NCBI RefSeq assembly: GCF_022832975.1
Contig: NZ_CP094846.1
Location: forward strand, 868,001-932,000
DNA: 64,000 bases
Reading direction: 5' to 3'
DNA from: Ornithobacterium rhinotracheale
Lineage (GTDB): Bacteria; Bacteroidota; Bacteroidia; Flavobacteriales; Weeksellaceae
In this document: piece by piece, positions 47,601-55,310 of the stretch
Layout: each line of letters begins with the position of its first letter
Position numbering within the stretch: position 1 is the first letter of the stretch
Notes under the pieces: model-generated
Told to the model about the DNA's origin: nothing
Database searches by the model: none
Seen by the model: only the letters and a program-made list of their open reading frames with translations
Made by a program: the position numbers and the translations under genes

Positions 47601-49478
47601 ATGTTACAAGCGCAAAATGTTGGAGTACACTTCGCGGGCAATTATTTGTTTGACGGAGTAACTTTTAGAATCAATAAAGGCGATCGCGTGGGGCTCGCTG
47701 GTAAAAACGGAGCAGGGAAATCTACCTTGCTAAAAATCCTTTCAAGAAAACAAAATCCTACCGAGGGAGAAGTAGTTTATGAAGGGCAAATCAGTGTGGG
47801 CTATTTGTCGCAAGATATTGATTTTGAAGAGGGACGCACCGTGTGGGAAGAAGCCCAACAAGCCTTTGAACAGCTCAATTATTTGCAGCAGCGCATAGAC
47901 GAGGTCAATCACCAATTGGCAACACGCACCGATTACGAGAGCGATGAATATCATGACTTAATCCATGATATCAGTCATTTAACAGAGCGCTACACTATGC
48001 TCGGTGGCTACGCCAAAGATGCTGATATCGAGAAAGTTTTAAAAGGTTTAGGATTTAAAGATTCGGATTTCAATCGTTTAACTTCGGAGTTCTCAGGCGG
48101 GTGGCGTATGCGCGTGGAATTAGCCAAATTATTACTCCAAAAACACGATGTGATGTTGCTCGATGAGCCGACCAACCACTTGGACATCGATTCCATTTTG
48201 TGGTTAGAAGATTTTTTGAAAGGCTACGAGGGAGCTGTGATTTTGGTATCGCACGACAAATTATTTTTAGACAATGTAACCAATCGCACGCTCGAGGTGG
48301 CAAACAAGCGTATTCACGATTATAAGGCAAATTACACCAAATACATTCAGCTACGAGATGAACGCCGTGAGCAACTCAAAGCCGAGAAGAAAAATCAAGA
48401 ACAATTTATAAAACACACCGAGCAATTAATTGATAAATTTAGAGCCAAAGCCTCCAAAGCTTCAACGGCTAAATCTTTGCAAAAGAAATTGGAGCGTATC
48501 GACATTATCGAAGTCGAAAACGAAGATGTGCACAGCATGAACATCAATTTTGAGGCATCTCAACGCTCTGGCAAAGTGGTGTTTAATCTCGAAAATGTGA
48601 AAAAAGCATTTGGAGACCATACGATTTTTAGCAATGTAAACCTTGAAATCGTGCGAGGCGAAAAGGTGGCTTTTGTGGGACAAAACGGACAAGGGAAAAC
48701 CACGCTGGCACGCTGCATCGTGGGCGAACTGGATTTTGAGGGCAAAATCAAACATGGGCACAATGTAGAAGTAGGGTATTTTGCACAGAATCAGCATCAT
48801 GTGTTAGTGGATACGCGTACAGTGCTAGAAGAAGCAGAGCATGCCGCCAATGAAAATACAAGACCACGAGTGCGTGATGTTTTAGGCGCATTTTTATTTA
48901 GTGGAGAAGCAGCCGAGAAAAAAGTGAAAGTCCTTTCAGGAGGTGAGCGAAATCGTTTAGCTTTGGCCAAATTACTTTTGCATCCATCGAATGTTTTAAT
49001 CATGGACGAGCCTACGAACCACTTGGATATTCAGTCTAAAGAGATTTTGAAAAACGCACTGAACAACTATGAGGGAACTTTAATTTTAGTTTCTCACGAC
49101 CGTGAGTTTTTAAGCGGATTGGCAGATAAGATTGTGGAATTTAAAGACGGAGAAGTCAAAGAATTTTTAGGCAATATCGATGAATATCTAGAGTATAGAA
49201 AAGCATCGAATATGCGCGAAATCGAAAAGGTGGAACAGAAAAAAGAAACGACTAAACCCGTTGAAGTTCAGCCTGAAAGAAAAGAAGATAAACGAATTAA
49301 AAATAAAATTAGTAACTTAGAGGCAGAAATAGCTAAAATCGAAGAAGAAATTGCTAGTTTAGAACAAAAATTTATGCAAGAAAATCCAAGCGAGGAGCAA
49401 TTGGCAAATTATGAAGCTTTAAAAAATAATTTGCAAGAAAAAATGCAGAATTGGGAGGATTTATCTGAACAACTTTAA
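47601..49478 (+). CDS. ABC-F family ATPase
   Basis: The 625-residue soluble protein has two ABC domains: Walker A GKNGAGKST near 34-42 and GQNGQGKTT near 359-367; signatures FSGGW near 166 and LSGGE near 450; both with LLDEPTNHLD/IMDEPTNHLD. A charged linker joins them and a C-terminal coiled coil (about 555-625) ends it. ABC-F proteins act on ribosomes as translation factors or antibiotic-protection proteins. The coiled-coil tail is Uup-like, but I cannot assign the subfamily. It is followed at 14 bp by a small acidic protein gene. Confidence 0.9.
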   Translation: MLQAQNVGVHFAGNYLFDGVTFRINKGDRVGLAGKNGAGKSTLLKILSRKQNPTEGEVVYEGQISVGYLSQDIDFEEGRTVWEEAQQAFEQLNYLQQRIDEVNHQLATRTDYESDEYHDLIHDISHLTERYTMLGGYAKDADIEKVLKGLGFKDSDFNRLTSEFSGGWRMRVELAKLLLQKHDVMLLDEPTNHLDIDSILWLEDFLKGYEGAVILVSHDKLFLDNVTNRTLEVANKRIHDYKANYTKYIQLRDERREQLKAEKKNQEQFIKHTEQLIDKFRAKASKASTAKSLQKKLERIDIIEVENEDVHSMNINFEASQRSGKVVFNLENVKKAFGDHTIFSNVNLEIVRGEKVAFVGQNGQGKTTLARCIVGELDFEGKIKHGHNVEVGYFAQNQHHVLVDTRTVLEEAEHAANENTRPRVRDVLGAFLFSGEAAEKKVKVLSGGERNRLALAKLLLHPSNVLIMDEPTNHLDIQSKEILKNALNNYEGTLILVSHDREFLSGLADKIVEFKDGEVKEFLGNIDEYLEYRKASNMREIEKVEQKKETTKPVEVQPERKEDKRIKNKISNLEAEIAKIEEEIASLEQKFMQENPSEEQLANYEALKNNLQEKMQNWEDLSEQL

Positions 49479-49492
49479 AAAATAACTAATTT

Positions 49493-49858
49493 ATGAGCAA
49501 ATCAAATAAAACCATTGCAGGATATCATATTTTAATGTTGCTTTCAACCATCGACGAGGACTTTGATTCTCGTGCCGATAATATCATTCGCGAGTATTTA
49601 AGCGATGAGTCGCCTTTCCCTTTAAATCTTGATCAAGATTTAGAAGAAATCATCAATCTTGAAAGCACAGAATTAGAAAAACATTTTGTGAGCAAAGTAG
49701 AAGATTTCTACGATGATTCAACACCAGAGGAGCGTGAGCAATTCATCGAAGTTGCCAAAAAGCTCATTCGTGCCGATGAGGATATTACTGATTGCGAAAA
49801 TGCGTTTTACAAAATATTATTAAAGACTTTTAGAGCAAAAGACCAAGCGCAAGCATAA
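49493..49858 (+). CDS. Small acidic hypothetical protein
   Basis: The 121-residue, strongly acidic, all-helical protein starts MSKSNKTIAGYHILMLLSTI. Its last third (AKKLIRADEDITDCENAFYKIL) has the spacing of a TerB-like helical domain, but this is only a resemblance. It is in operon with the ABC-F gene. Function is unknown. Confidence 0.7.
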   Translation: MSKSNKTIAGYHILMLLSTIDEDFDSRADNIIREYLSDESPFPLNLDQDLEEIINLESTELEKHFVSKVEDFYDDSTPEEREQFIEVAKKLIRADEDITDCENAFYKILLKTFRAKDQAQA

Positions 49859-49899
49859 ATTTAAATTTTAGGCAGTTTTTACGCTTGATTAAAAATCCT

Positions 49900-49907
49900 T
49901 AAATTTG
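49900..49907 (+). promoter_or_regulatory. Candidate -7 promoter element of ffh
   Basis: TAAATTTG matches TAnnTTTG. TTTT lies exactly 19 bp upstream, one mismatch from TTTG. The ATG is 51 bp downstream. Confidence 0.5.
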
Positions 49908-49958
49908 CCAAAAGTCGGAAAAAACGATAATTTTTAATATTAAATCAAACAGAAATAA

Positions 49959-51299
49959 ATGTTTCAAAGCTTACAAGATAAATTAGATAATGCCTTGCAC
50001 ACGCTCAAAGGGCACGGGCATATTTCAGAAATAAATGTTGCAGAAACCATCAAGGAAATCAGACGCGCACTTGTAGATGCCGATGTTAGCTACAAAGTGG
50101 CCAAAGATTTCACTAATAAAGTAAAAGACAAAGCCATAGGTCAAAATGTATTAACAACCTTGAATCCAGGGCAGTTGATGACCAAAATCGTGCACGACGA
50201 AATGGCCGAACTTATGGGAGGAGAAACCCAAGAATTGGATGTTTCTGCCAACCCAACTATTATCTTAATTGCTGGTTTGCAAGGTTCTGGTAAAACCACA
50301 TTTTCAGGTAAATTGGCGCAGTTTCTTAAAAAGAAAAAGAGCAAAAAACCACTTTTGGTAGCAGGCGATGTGTATCGTCCTGCAGCGATTGATCAGCTAA
50401 AAGTTTTAGGCGAGCAGATTGATGTGCCAGTTTACACCGAGGAGGGAAACAAAAATCCTGTGGAAATTGCTCAAAATGCTTTACAACAAGCCAAACAAAA
50501 CAACAATAATGTAATCATTGTGGATACCGCAGGGCGCTTAGCTATAGACGAGGCAATGATGCAGGAAATCCGAAATGTGCACCAAGCCATTAAGCCAACC
50601 GAAACCCTTTTTGTAGTGGATTCGATGACGGGGCAAGATGCCGTGAATACGGCAAAGGCTTTTAACGAAGTGCTTGATTATGATGGAGTAGTTCTCACAA
50701 AATTAGATGGTGATACCCGTGGTGGTGCAGCACTTACGATTCGCACCGTGGTAGATAAACCTATCAAATTTATCTCAACTGGCGAGAAGCTAGACAAACT
50801 AGATGTGTTCCACCCAAGCCGTATGGCAGACAGAATTTTGGGAATGGGAGATGTGGTTTCCCTTGTAGAAAGAGCACAAGAACAATTTGATGAAGAGGAG
50901 GCAAGAAGATTACAAAAGAAAATTGCTAAAAATAAATTTGATTTTAATGATTTCTTAAAACAAATCAAGCAAATCAAGCGTATGGGGAACATGAAAGACC
51001 TCCTAGGTATGATTCCAGGGGCAGGAAAAGCCTTGAAAGGAATCGAAATCGACGATGATGCCTTTAAACATGTAGAAGCCATCATCTACTCAATGACAAA
51101 TCAGGAGAGAGAAAACCCAAATATAATTGATGCAAGCCGTAAACGCCGTATAGCTAAGGGCTGCGGGCGTTCTGTGCAAGATGTGAATCAATTGCTAAAA
51201 CAATTCTCACAAATGGGCAAAATGATGAAATTTATGCAATCTAGCCAAGGAAAAGCTATGATGAAGATGATGGGAAATAAAATCCCTGGCATGATTTAA
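49959..51299 (+). CDS. ffh: Signal recognition particle protein Ffh
   Basis: The 446-residue GTPase binds signal sequences and the SRP RNA to target membrane proteins. It has the N domain, G domain (GLQGSGKTTF near 108-117, VDTAGR near 188-193, TKLDGDTRGG near 246-255) and a Met-rich M domain (about 330-446; MGKMMKFMQSS). Length is normal. No terminator follows: the accessory island begins within a few bases of the stop. Confidence 0.97.
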   Translation: MFQSLQDKLDNALHTLKGHGHISEINVAETIKEIRRALVDADVSYKVAKDFTNKVKDKAIGQNVLTTLNPGQLMTKIVHDEMAELMGGETQELDVSANPTIILIAGLQGSGKTTFSGKLAQFLKKKKSKKPLLVAGDVYRPAAIDQLKVLGEQIDVPVYTEEGNKNPVEIAQNALQQAKQNNNNVIIVDTAGRLAIDEAMMQEIRNVHQAIKPTETLFVVDSMTGQDAVNTAKAFNEVLDYDGVVLTKLDGDTRGGAALTIRTVVDKPIKFISTGEKLDKLDVFHPSRMADRILGMGDVVSLVERAQEQFDEEEARRLQKKIAKNKFDFNDFLKQIKQIKRMGNMKDLLGMIPGAGKALKGIEIDDDAFKHVEAIIYSMTNQERENPNIIDASRKRRIAKGCGRSVQDVNQLLKQFSQMGKMMKFMQSSQGKAMMKMMGNKIPGMI

Positions 51300-51301
51300 G
51301 C

Positions 51302-51490
51302 CAAGCTGATATGGCACATAAAACAGCTGCCGTCAGTTGGTAGAATTCGACTGGTCGTCAATATGGAGCTAGATCCCCTGAAGTCAGGAAATGGATGAAA
51401 AACTCAAGAAATTATGAACTTGAACATTTCTCCATTAACCGTTCCGAAGGTGCAAAAATCAGAGAAACATATTTACCACCACTAAAATAA
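51302..51490 (+). pseudogene. Remnant of a GH-E/HNH-like nuclease toxin tip with an in-frame amber codon
   Basis: One frame reads QADMAHKTAAVSW, then TAG at 51341-51343, then NSTGRQYGARSPEVRKWM, NYELEHFSINRSEGAK and RETYLPPLK, and ends at TAA 51488-51490. This resembles the end of GH-E/HNH-type polymorphic-toxin nucleases, in which the amber position normally holds Trp (TGG to TAG, one change). No start codon or upstream toxin body exists: the piece abuts the ffh stop. It is not expressed as a protein unless read through. An immunity-type gene with a strong ribosome-binding site follows. Confidence 0.75.
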
Positions 51491-51502
51491 TAGGAGTTAA
51501 AA

Positions 51503-51928
51503 ATGGCTATAATGACCACTGAAGAAGTTAAAATTTTTGTATCAAAACTGCAAGAAATAGGAAATATTGAAAACCCTCATGATCGATTAAAAAATTTCAT
51601 TGAATATTGGGAAAAATTGCCAGAACCAAAATTTAATCAACCTGAACAAATTGCAGAATTAATTATATACTGCATATTTGAAGAACTAATGGATTTGGAT
51701 GATTATACAAAAGCTAAATTATGGGCTGAAAGAGGCATGCTTACAAGTAGAGCTAAAAGTTCCTATTCTTCATATGAATATATTCAACTAGGTCGAGTTT
51801 GTTATGAACTTAAAGAATATGATGAAGCCATGAAATATTTTTCCATTGCTTATGAGCGAGGGAAAAAACGAGCTTTTAAAGAGTTTGATAAAAAATACTG
51901 GGAATTTTATTCCAAAAACAAAAAATAA
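51503..51928 (+). CDS. Orphan immunity protein, helical/TPR-like
   Basis: The 141-residue soluble protein has two TPR-like helix pairs near its end (YEYIQLGRVCYELKEYDEAM, KYFSIAYERGKKRAFKEF). It starts 13 bp after the toxin-tip remnant, and TAGGAG lies 7 bp before the ATG, an unusually strong Shine-Dalgarno sequence for this phylum. Position and size make it the cognate immunity gene of the GH-E-like tip. The protein is intact although its toxin is dead, as expected for retained immunity. The pairing is inference. Confidence 0.75.
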   Translation: MAIMTTEEVKIFVSKLQEIGNIENPHDRLKNFIEYWEKLPEPKFNQPEQIAELIIYCIFEELMDLDDYTKAKLWAERGMLTSRAKSSYSSYEYIQLGRVCYELKEYDEAMKYFSIAYERGKKRAFKEFDKKYWEFYSKNKK

Positions 51929-51984
51929 CTCGTAGGGAAAGTCTCCTATTGATAGAAAATTTCAATAATCAAGGTAAATTAACG

Positions 51985-52179
51985 ATGAATAAACAAAATT
52001 TATTTTTGCTAAAAAACATCATCTCAGAAACTAATTTTTTTAACTTCATGGAGAAAATAAATGAAGAGGATTTTTTCAATCTGAGAGAAGACGAGAGCTT
52101 TGAAAGACTTTGGTTGGAAATTTTAAAAAGGATAACAAATGAAATTCAAAAATATAGAACAAGCAATTATCGCATTTAA
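51985..52179 (+). CDS. Small hypothetical protein of the island
   Basis: The 64-residue ORF starts at the ATG at 51985; a TTG at 51949 would add 12 residues. It is Phe-, Asn- and Glu-rich and has no motif I recognise. It overlaps the DUF2019 gene by 41 bp in another frame. It may be a truncated immunity gene. Confidence 0.4.
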   Translation: MNKQNLFLLKNIISETNFFNFMEKINEEDFFNLREDESFERLWLEILKRITNEIQKYRTSNYRI

Positions 52180-52495
52180 AAAAAATGCGGAACTACATGG
52201 GAAAGCAACTCTAACAGGAGAATATAAGGTTGTTAATAAAAGTTATAAAGAAATACAAAAGGCAAAAGAGTTTCTTCTTTCAGAAAATAAATTAGATGAT
52301 TTACAATGCTTATTAAATGATAGCTCTAGCTCTGTTATAAGTTGGGCTGCAAGTTATTTATTGTTTAGTGAAAAGTATTCTGAACTTAGCCAAAAAAAAC
52401 TTGAAGATATAGGTTCTGGTTCTGGAATTCTAGCATCAGATGCAAGACAAATACTAGAAGAGTGGAAACTAGGTAATTTAAGCTTAGAAAATTAA
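52139..52495 (+). CDS. DUF2019 domain protein, immunity-type
   Basis: The 118-residue protein has the DUF2019 layout: an N-terminal helix region (IEQAIIAFKKNAELHGKA), then SSVISWAASYLLFSEKY and a C-terminal EEWKLG. DUF2019 proteins are helical and occur in immunity contexts. Its TAA is followed, in the same frame, by a toxin-tip fragment (52496 on). It contains TAGAACAAGCAATTATC (52155-52171), repeated at 52506-52522. Confidence 0.7.
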   Translation: MKFKNIEQAIIAFKKNAELHGKATLTGEYKVVNKSYKEIQKAKEFLLSENKLDDLQCLLNDSSSSVISWAASYLLFSEKYSELSQKKLEDIGSGSGILASDARQILEEWKLGNLSLEN

Positions 52496-52582
52496 GCAAG
52501 ATCCGTAGAACAAGCAATTATCCATCACAAAGAATTAGGCGGAATAAAGAGTAAAAATGAAATTAATACAAATGAATATTTT
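52496..52582 (+). pseudogene. Toxin C-terminal tip fragment between two immunity-type genes
   Basis: Directly after the DUF2019 stop, and in its frame, the sequence reads ARSVEQAIIHHKELGG and on to NEINTNEYF, then runs into the ATG of the Imm11-like gene without a stop. The xxVEQAII...NKINxI pattern is a common end of polymorphic toxins. Only 29 codons remain. It is probably not translated on its own. Confidence 0.6.
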
Positions 52583-53161
52583 ATGAAAGTTTATGAACTA
52601 AAGCGTAATTTTGATGAGTCTGGTGGTTTTGTTCTACGCTTACCACCGGAAAAAGCACTTGATAAATTTAGTATTCTTTCTTTATCGCACATTTATAAGG
52701 GAAAAAATCTACCTGACAATATCATTGAAGGGGAATTTAAAGTTTTTCCTAGCAATCAAGGAAAAAAGAACTATAAATTTGATTTCCATACTGAGGGTAA
52801 CATATTCATAATTAGTGAAAGAATATATGAAATAGTATATCCAGTATTAAGTACTCGCGGACATTTTTTTAATATAAAAACTGATAGCAAGAGAAAAAAA
52901 TATATTGGATATCATCTGACTAATGTTGTCGATTGCTTAGATCTAAACAATTCCATTTATAAAAAATATGAAAATGGCATAAGAGTATACAAGCCAGTAC
53001 TATTTCAGAATAAAATAAATGGTGAATATATATTTCAAATTAAAGAGGATATTTCCAGGGTATTTGTTACTGATAAATTTCAAAAAATACTAGAAGAAAA
53101 TAACATTTTAGACTTTCACTTTGGTGAGCACAATATTGTAAGTTTAACTAGTAATCCATAG
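52583..53161 (+). CDS. Imm11/DUF1629-like immunity protein
   Basis: The 192-residue soluble protein has VFVTDKFQKILEENNILDFHF near 160-180, which is the hallmark C-terminal region of the Imm11 (DUF1629) family. It also has GYHLTNVVDCLDLNNS near 109-124. These proteins neutralise a cognate toxin delivered by neighbouring cells. Frame and start are clear (MKVYELKRNFDESGG). It follows a tip fragment with no gap, so the pair probably came in together. Confidence 0.72.
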   Translation: MKVYELKRNFDESGGFVLRLPPEKALDKFSILSLSHIYKGKNLPDNIIEGEFKVFPSNQGKKNYKFDFHTEGNIFIISERIYEIVYPVLSTRGHFFNIKTDSKRKKYIGYHLTNVVDCLDLNNSIYKKYENGIRVYKPVLFQNKINGEYIFQIKEDISRVFVTDKFQKILEENNILDFHFGEHNIVSLTSNP

Positions 53162-53247
53162 TTCGGGCAATTTTTCCTGACATCTGTTCTTTTAAAAACT
53201 ATAAAAAAGCTAAATAAGTATATGAATAAATTTATGAGGTAAAAATT

Positions 53248-53370
53248 ATGGTAAAAATTAAAAAATACTATGAGACTATAATCAATGACAATTTAAAAGA
53301 ATTTATTGAATTAGAAAAAACTTACGGTTTAGATATATTTCTTGAAGAGTTATTTCAACAATCTTTATAA
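53248..53370 (+). CDS. Very small ORF, possible truncated immunity gene
   Basis: The 40-codon ORF (MVKIKKYYETIINDN and on to EELFQQSL) has a GAGGT sequence about 9 bp upstream. It is charged, helical and unrecognised. The region from 53162 to its start holds nothing else that I can identify. Confidence 0.35.
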   Translation: MVKIKKYYETIINDNLKEFIELEKTYGLDIFLEELFQQSL

Positions 53371-53376
53371 ATTACT

Positions 53377-53450
53377 AACCGTTTTAAGTATTATGACCCT
53401 GAAGTGGGAACTATATTTCGAGTGAGTGGGTTGGGTTGAATGGGGGTAAA
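53377..53450 (+). pseudogene. RHS core remnant
   Basis: NRFKYYDPEVGT is encoded from 53377, starting 6 bp after the stop of the preceding ORF. It matches the RHS-core motif RYYDPExG that precedes the toxin tip in RHS proteins. A TGA follows after VSGLG; shifting frame there gives LNGGK, similar to the usual GLNGG. This short piece shows that an RHS-type toxin once occupied the site. Confidence 0.7.
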
Positions 53451-53495
53451 AGACATTAAGAAGTTGCCGTTTTCTAAAAATGTCAAAGGTTTTAA

Positions 53496-53617
53496 AAAAA
53501 TGAAATTATTTTAAGATTACTACTTACTACATTATATGACGATAAGAACAAAGGAGATATGGAACAAAGCCTAGAGTTTATAGAATTTCTAATTGATAAT
53601 TTAAACCAGATAGAGTA
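53496..53617 (+). pseudogene. C-terminal fragment of a paralogue of the next gene
   Basis: An open frame with no usable start reads NEIILRLLLTTLYDDKNKGD, MEQSLEFIEFLIDNL and then stops. Its beginning resembles AIILRFLLGTVDNNSNKDY in the last 40 residues of the 53632-54051 protein, and both end 15-25 residues later. It looks like the tail of a second, older copy of that gene. Confidence 0.5.
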
Positions 53618-53631
53618 AGTAAGGTAGGCTT

Positions 53632-54051
53632 ATGAAATATGACGATAAAAGTAACTTTAAAATGAGAGCAAAAATAAATGAATTATATGATTATTTAGAC
53701 CAGTGTGATGATGAATTAAAGATTAATGAAAAACAATTCATTAATCTAAAAATATTAAAAGTAGTAGAAAGATATTTAAAACATACTAAAAATGACGACA
53801 TTATCAACATTTATAATAAAGCTAAATGCTATTGGGAAACTCTAGATAATCAAATCAATTTAGATGAGTTAAAAGAGTCAGCGTGGGAGTTAAATGATAA
53901 GCTATTTGGTATTACATATAATAATATAGATGCCATTATATTAAGATTTTTACTTGGAACTGTAGATAATAATAGTAATAAAGATTATTTTGATCAATCA
54001 TTTGATTTTGATGACTACTTGCTCGATTTAGCAGAGCAATTAGGATATTAA
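53632..54051 (+). CDS. Probable immunity protein, unassigned family
   Basis: The 139-residue acidic, helical protein starts MKYDDKSNFKMRAKINEL. The last 40 residues resemble the fragment at 53496-53617. A pair of RHS remnant and immunity-like gene is the expected arrangement, so I infer an immunity role. I cannot name the family. Confidence 0.6.
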   Translation: MKYDDKSNFKMRAKINELYDYLDQCDDELKINEKQFINLKILKVVERYLKHTKNDDIINIYNKAKCYWETLDNQINLDELKESAWELNDKLFGITYNNIDAIILRFLLGTVDNNSNKDYFDQSFDFDDYLLDLAEQLGY

Positions 54052-54431
54052 CGAAATAATGAACTATCCATTTTCAGCTGGTTCGGGAAACACCCGTTAT
54101 CATCTCTTTAAAAAATTAGTAACTATATTTTTAAACATTTATAAAAATCAATTTAAATGAAGACAGAAAATGCAAGAAATAAAAAATAAAATTGCTGTTT
54201 TAAAGAGAAGATTGTTAGTAAAAGAAGTGGTATTATATGCAGAGAAAAAAATTAACATCGTTAAAAAAATAACATCGTCCACCCCAATGCAACCCACAAA
54301 AACAGCCTATCAGTAGAGAAAACCCCAACTGACCACTCTGAAATTAAAAAAACAACCAACACTAAACCCACAACACAATCCAAAATAATATATTAACTTT
54401 GTTCGGCAATTAAACGATACTTTGATACGAT
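54052..54431. other. Gene-poor stretch before the R-M locus
   Basis: Only one small ORF is open here, at 54170-54316 (48 codons, basic, MQEIKNKIAVLKRRLLVKEV), which I do not trust. From about 54290 to 54390 the DNA is rich in A and C, and one frame reads SLSVEKTPT. A related sequence, SLPIGKLPL, occurs at 58050-58080 on the other side of the R-M locus. No promoter or terminator is clear. Confidence 0.4.
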
Positions 54432-55310
54432 ATGGAAAACGAAAACTTTGAATCCTTACTCCATCAACTCGATTTTATAAAGTCTGATACTATTTTCACC
54501 AAAAAAATCCGCAACTTTGAGCTCAAAGTAGATTTTGAATCTCAAAAAATCACCTACCCAGAAGGATTAAAAATCAACCGAGAAACTACCACTAATTTTT
54601 CTCAGTCTGAAAATTTTGTCGTTTTTGAATGTATTTATTCGCTATTAAATGCAGGCTATGAGCCGAGCCAGATTGAGCTCGAAGCAGGCACACACGGGGG
54701 GCATAAAAGCCCCGTGGGGTATTTGGATATTTTGGTGCGTGATAATCAGGGCAATGATTATCTGCTCATTGAGTGCAAAACCACCGATGACAAAAATAGC
54801 GAATTGGATAAGGCGTGGAAAAAGACACTGGAAGATGGCGGACAGCTTTTTAACTATTTCAACACCTACCGACAAGCCAAATATTTGTGTCTGTATGCCT
54901 CCGATTTCAAAGATGGGGTAGTCAACCAAGATTACTATCTCATCTCAATGCAGGATAATGATGAGTTTTTAAAATCTGATAAAGACCTGCTCTCTTTTGC
55001 CAAAGTCAAAGCCAAAAACGCAGGCAAAGAATCCTATTTTGAAGTGTGGCAAAAAACCTATAATCAAGACGCCATTTCGCACGGACTGTTTGAATCCAAA
55101 CCCTTTGCCATTGGTAAATTGCCATTTTCTACCGAGCATTTAAAAACCATTGACGAAGCAGGGATTCAGAAAAAATACCATCAGTTTGCCACTATTATGC
55201 GTCAGCACAATGTGTCAAGCCGTGAAAATGCTTTTGACAAGCTCGTCAATCTGTTTCTATCCAAAATTATTGATGAAAAACAACTTGGTATTGATAGAGT
55301 AATTATTTAA
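54432..55310 (+). CDS. N-terminal part of a type IIG/type I-like restriction-modification protein
   Basis: The 292-residue product has a PD-(D/E)xK nuclease core of the HsdR-N type: GYLDILVRD (Asp99) and LLIECK (Glu114, Lys116). It continues with KKYHQFATIMRQHNVSSREN and AFDKLVNLFLSKI, which is the start of an N6-adenine methylase domain in fused restriction-methylase proteins. It then stops after DEKQLGIDRVII. Such proteins normally exceed 1000 residues, so this is the 5' end of a larger gene whose middle has been replaced. The reading frame is closed, so a nuclease without methylase could be produced. The next gene starts at the following base. Confidence 0.72.
   Translation: MENENFESLLHQLDFIKSDTIFTKKIRNFELKVDFESQKITYPEGLKINRETTTNFSQSENFVVFECIYSLLNAGYEPSQIELEAGTHGGHKSPVGYLDILVRDNQGNDYLLIECKTTDDKNSELDKAWKKTLEDGGQLFNYFNTYRQAKYLCLYASDFKDGVVNQDYYLISMQDNDEFLKSDKDLLSFAKVKAKNAGKESYFEVWQKTYNQDAISHGLFESKPFAIGKLPFSTEHLKTIDEAGIQKKYHQFATIMRQHNVSSRENAFDKLVNLFLSKIIDEKQLGIDRVII

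Noticed and set aside
51300-51500. A small RNA or SRP RNA gene next to ffh
   Set aside because: One frame gives a coherent toxin-tip protein with a single amber stop, and no SRP-RNA hairpin with the conserved GGAA/AGCA loops was seen.
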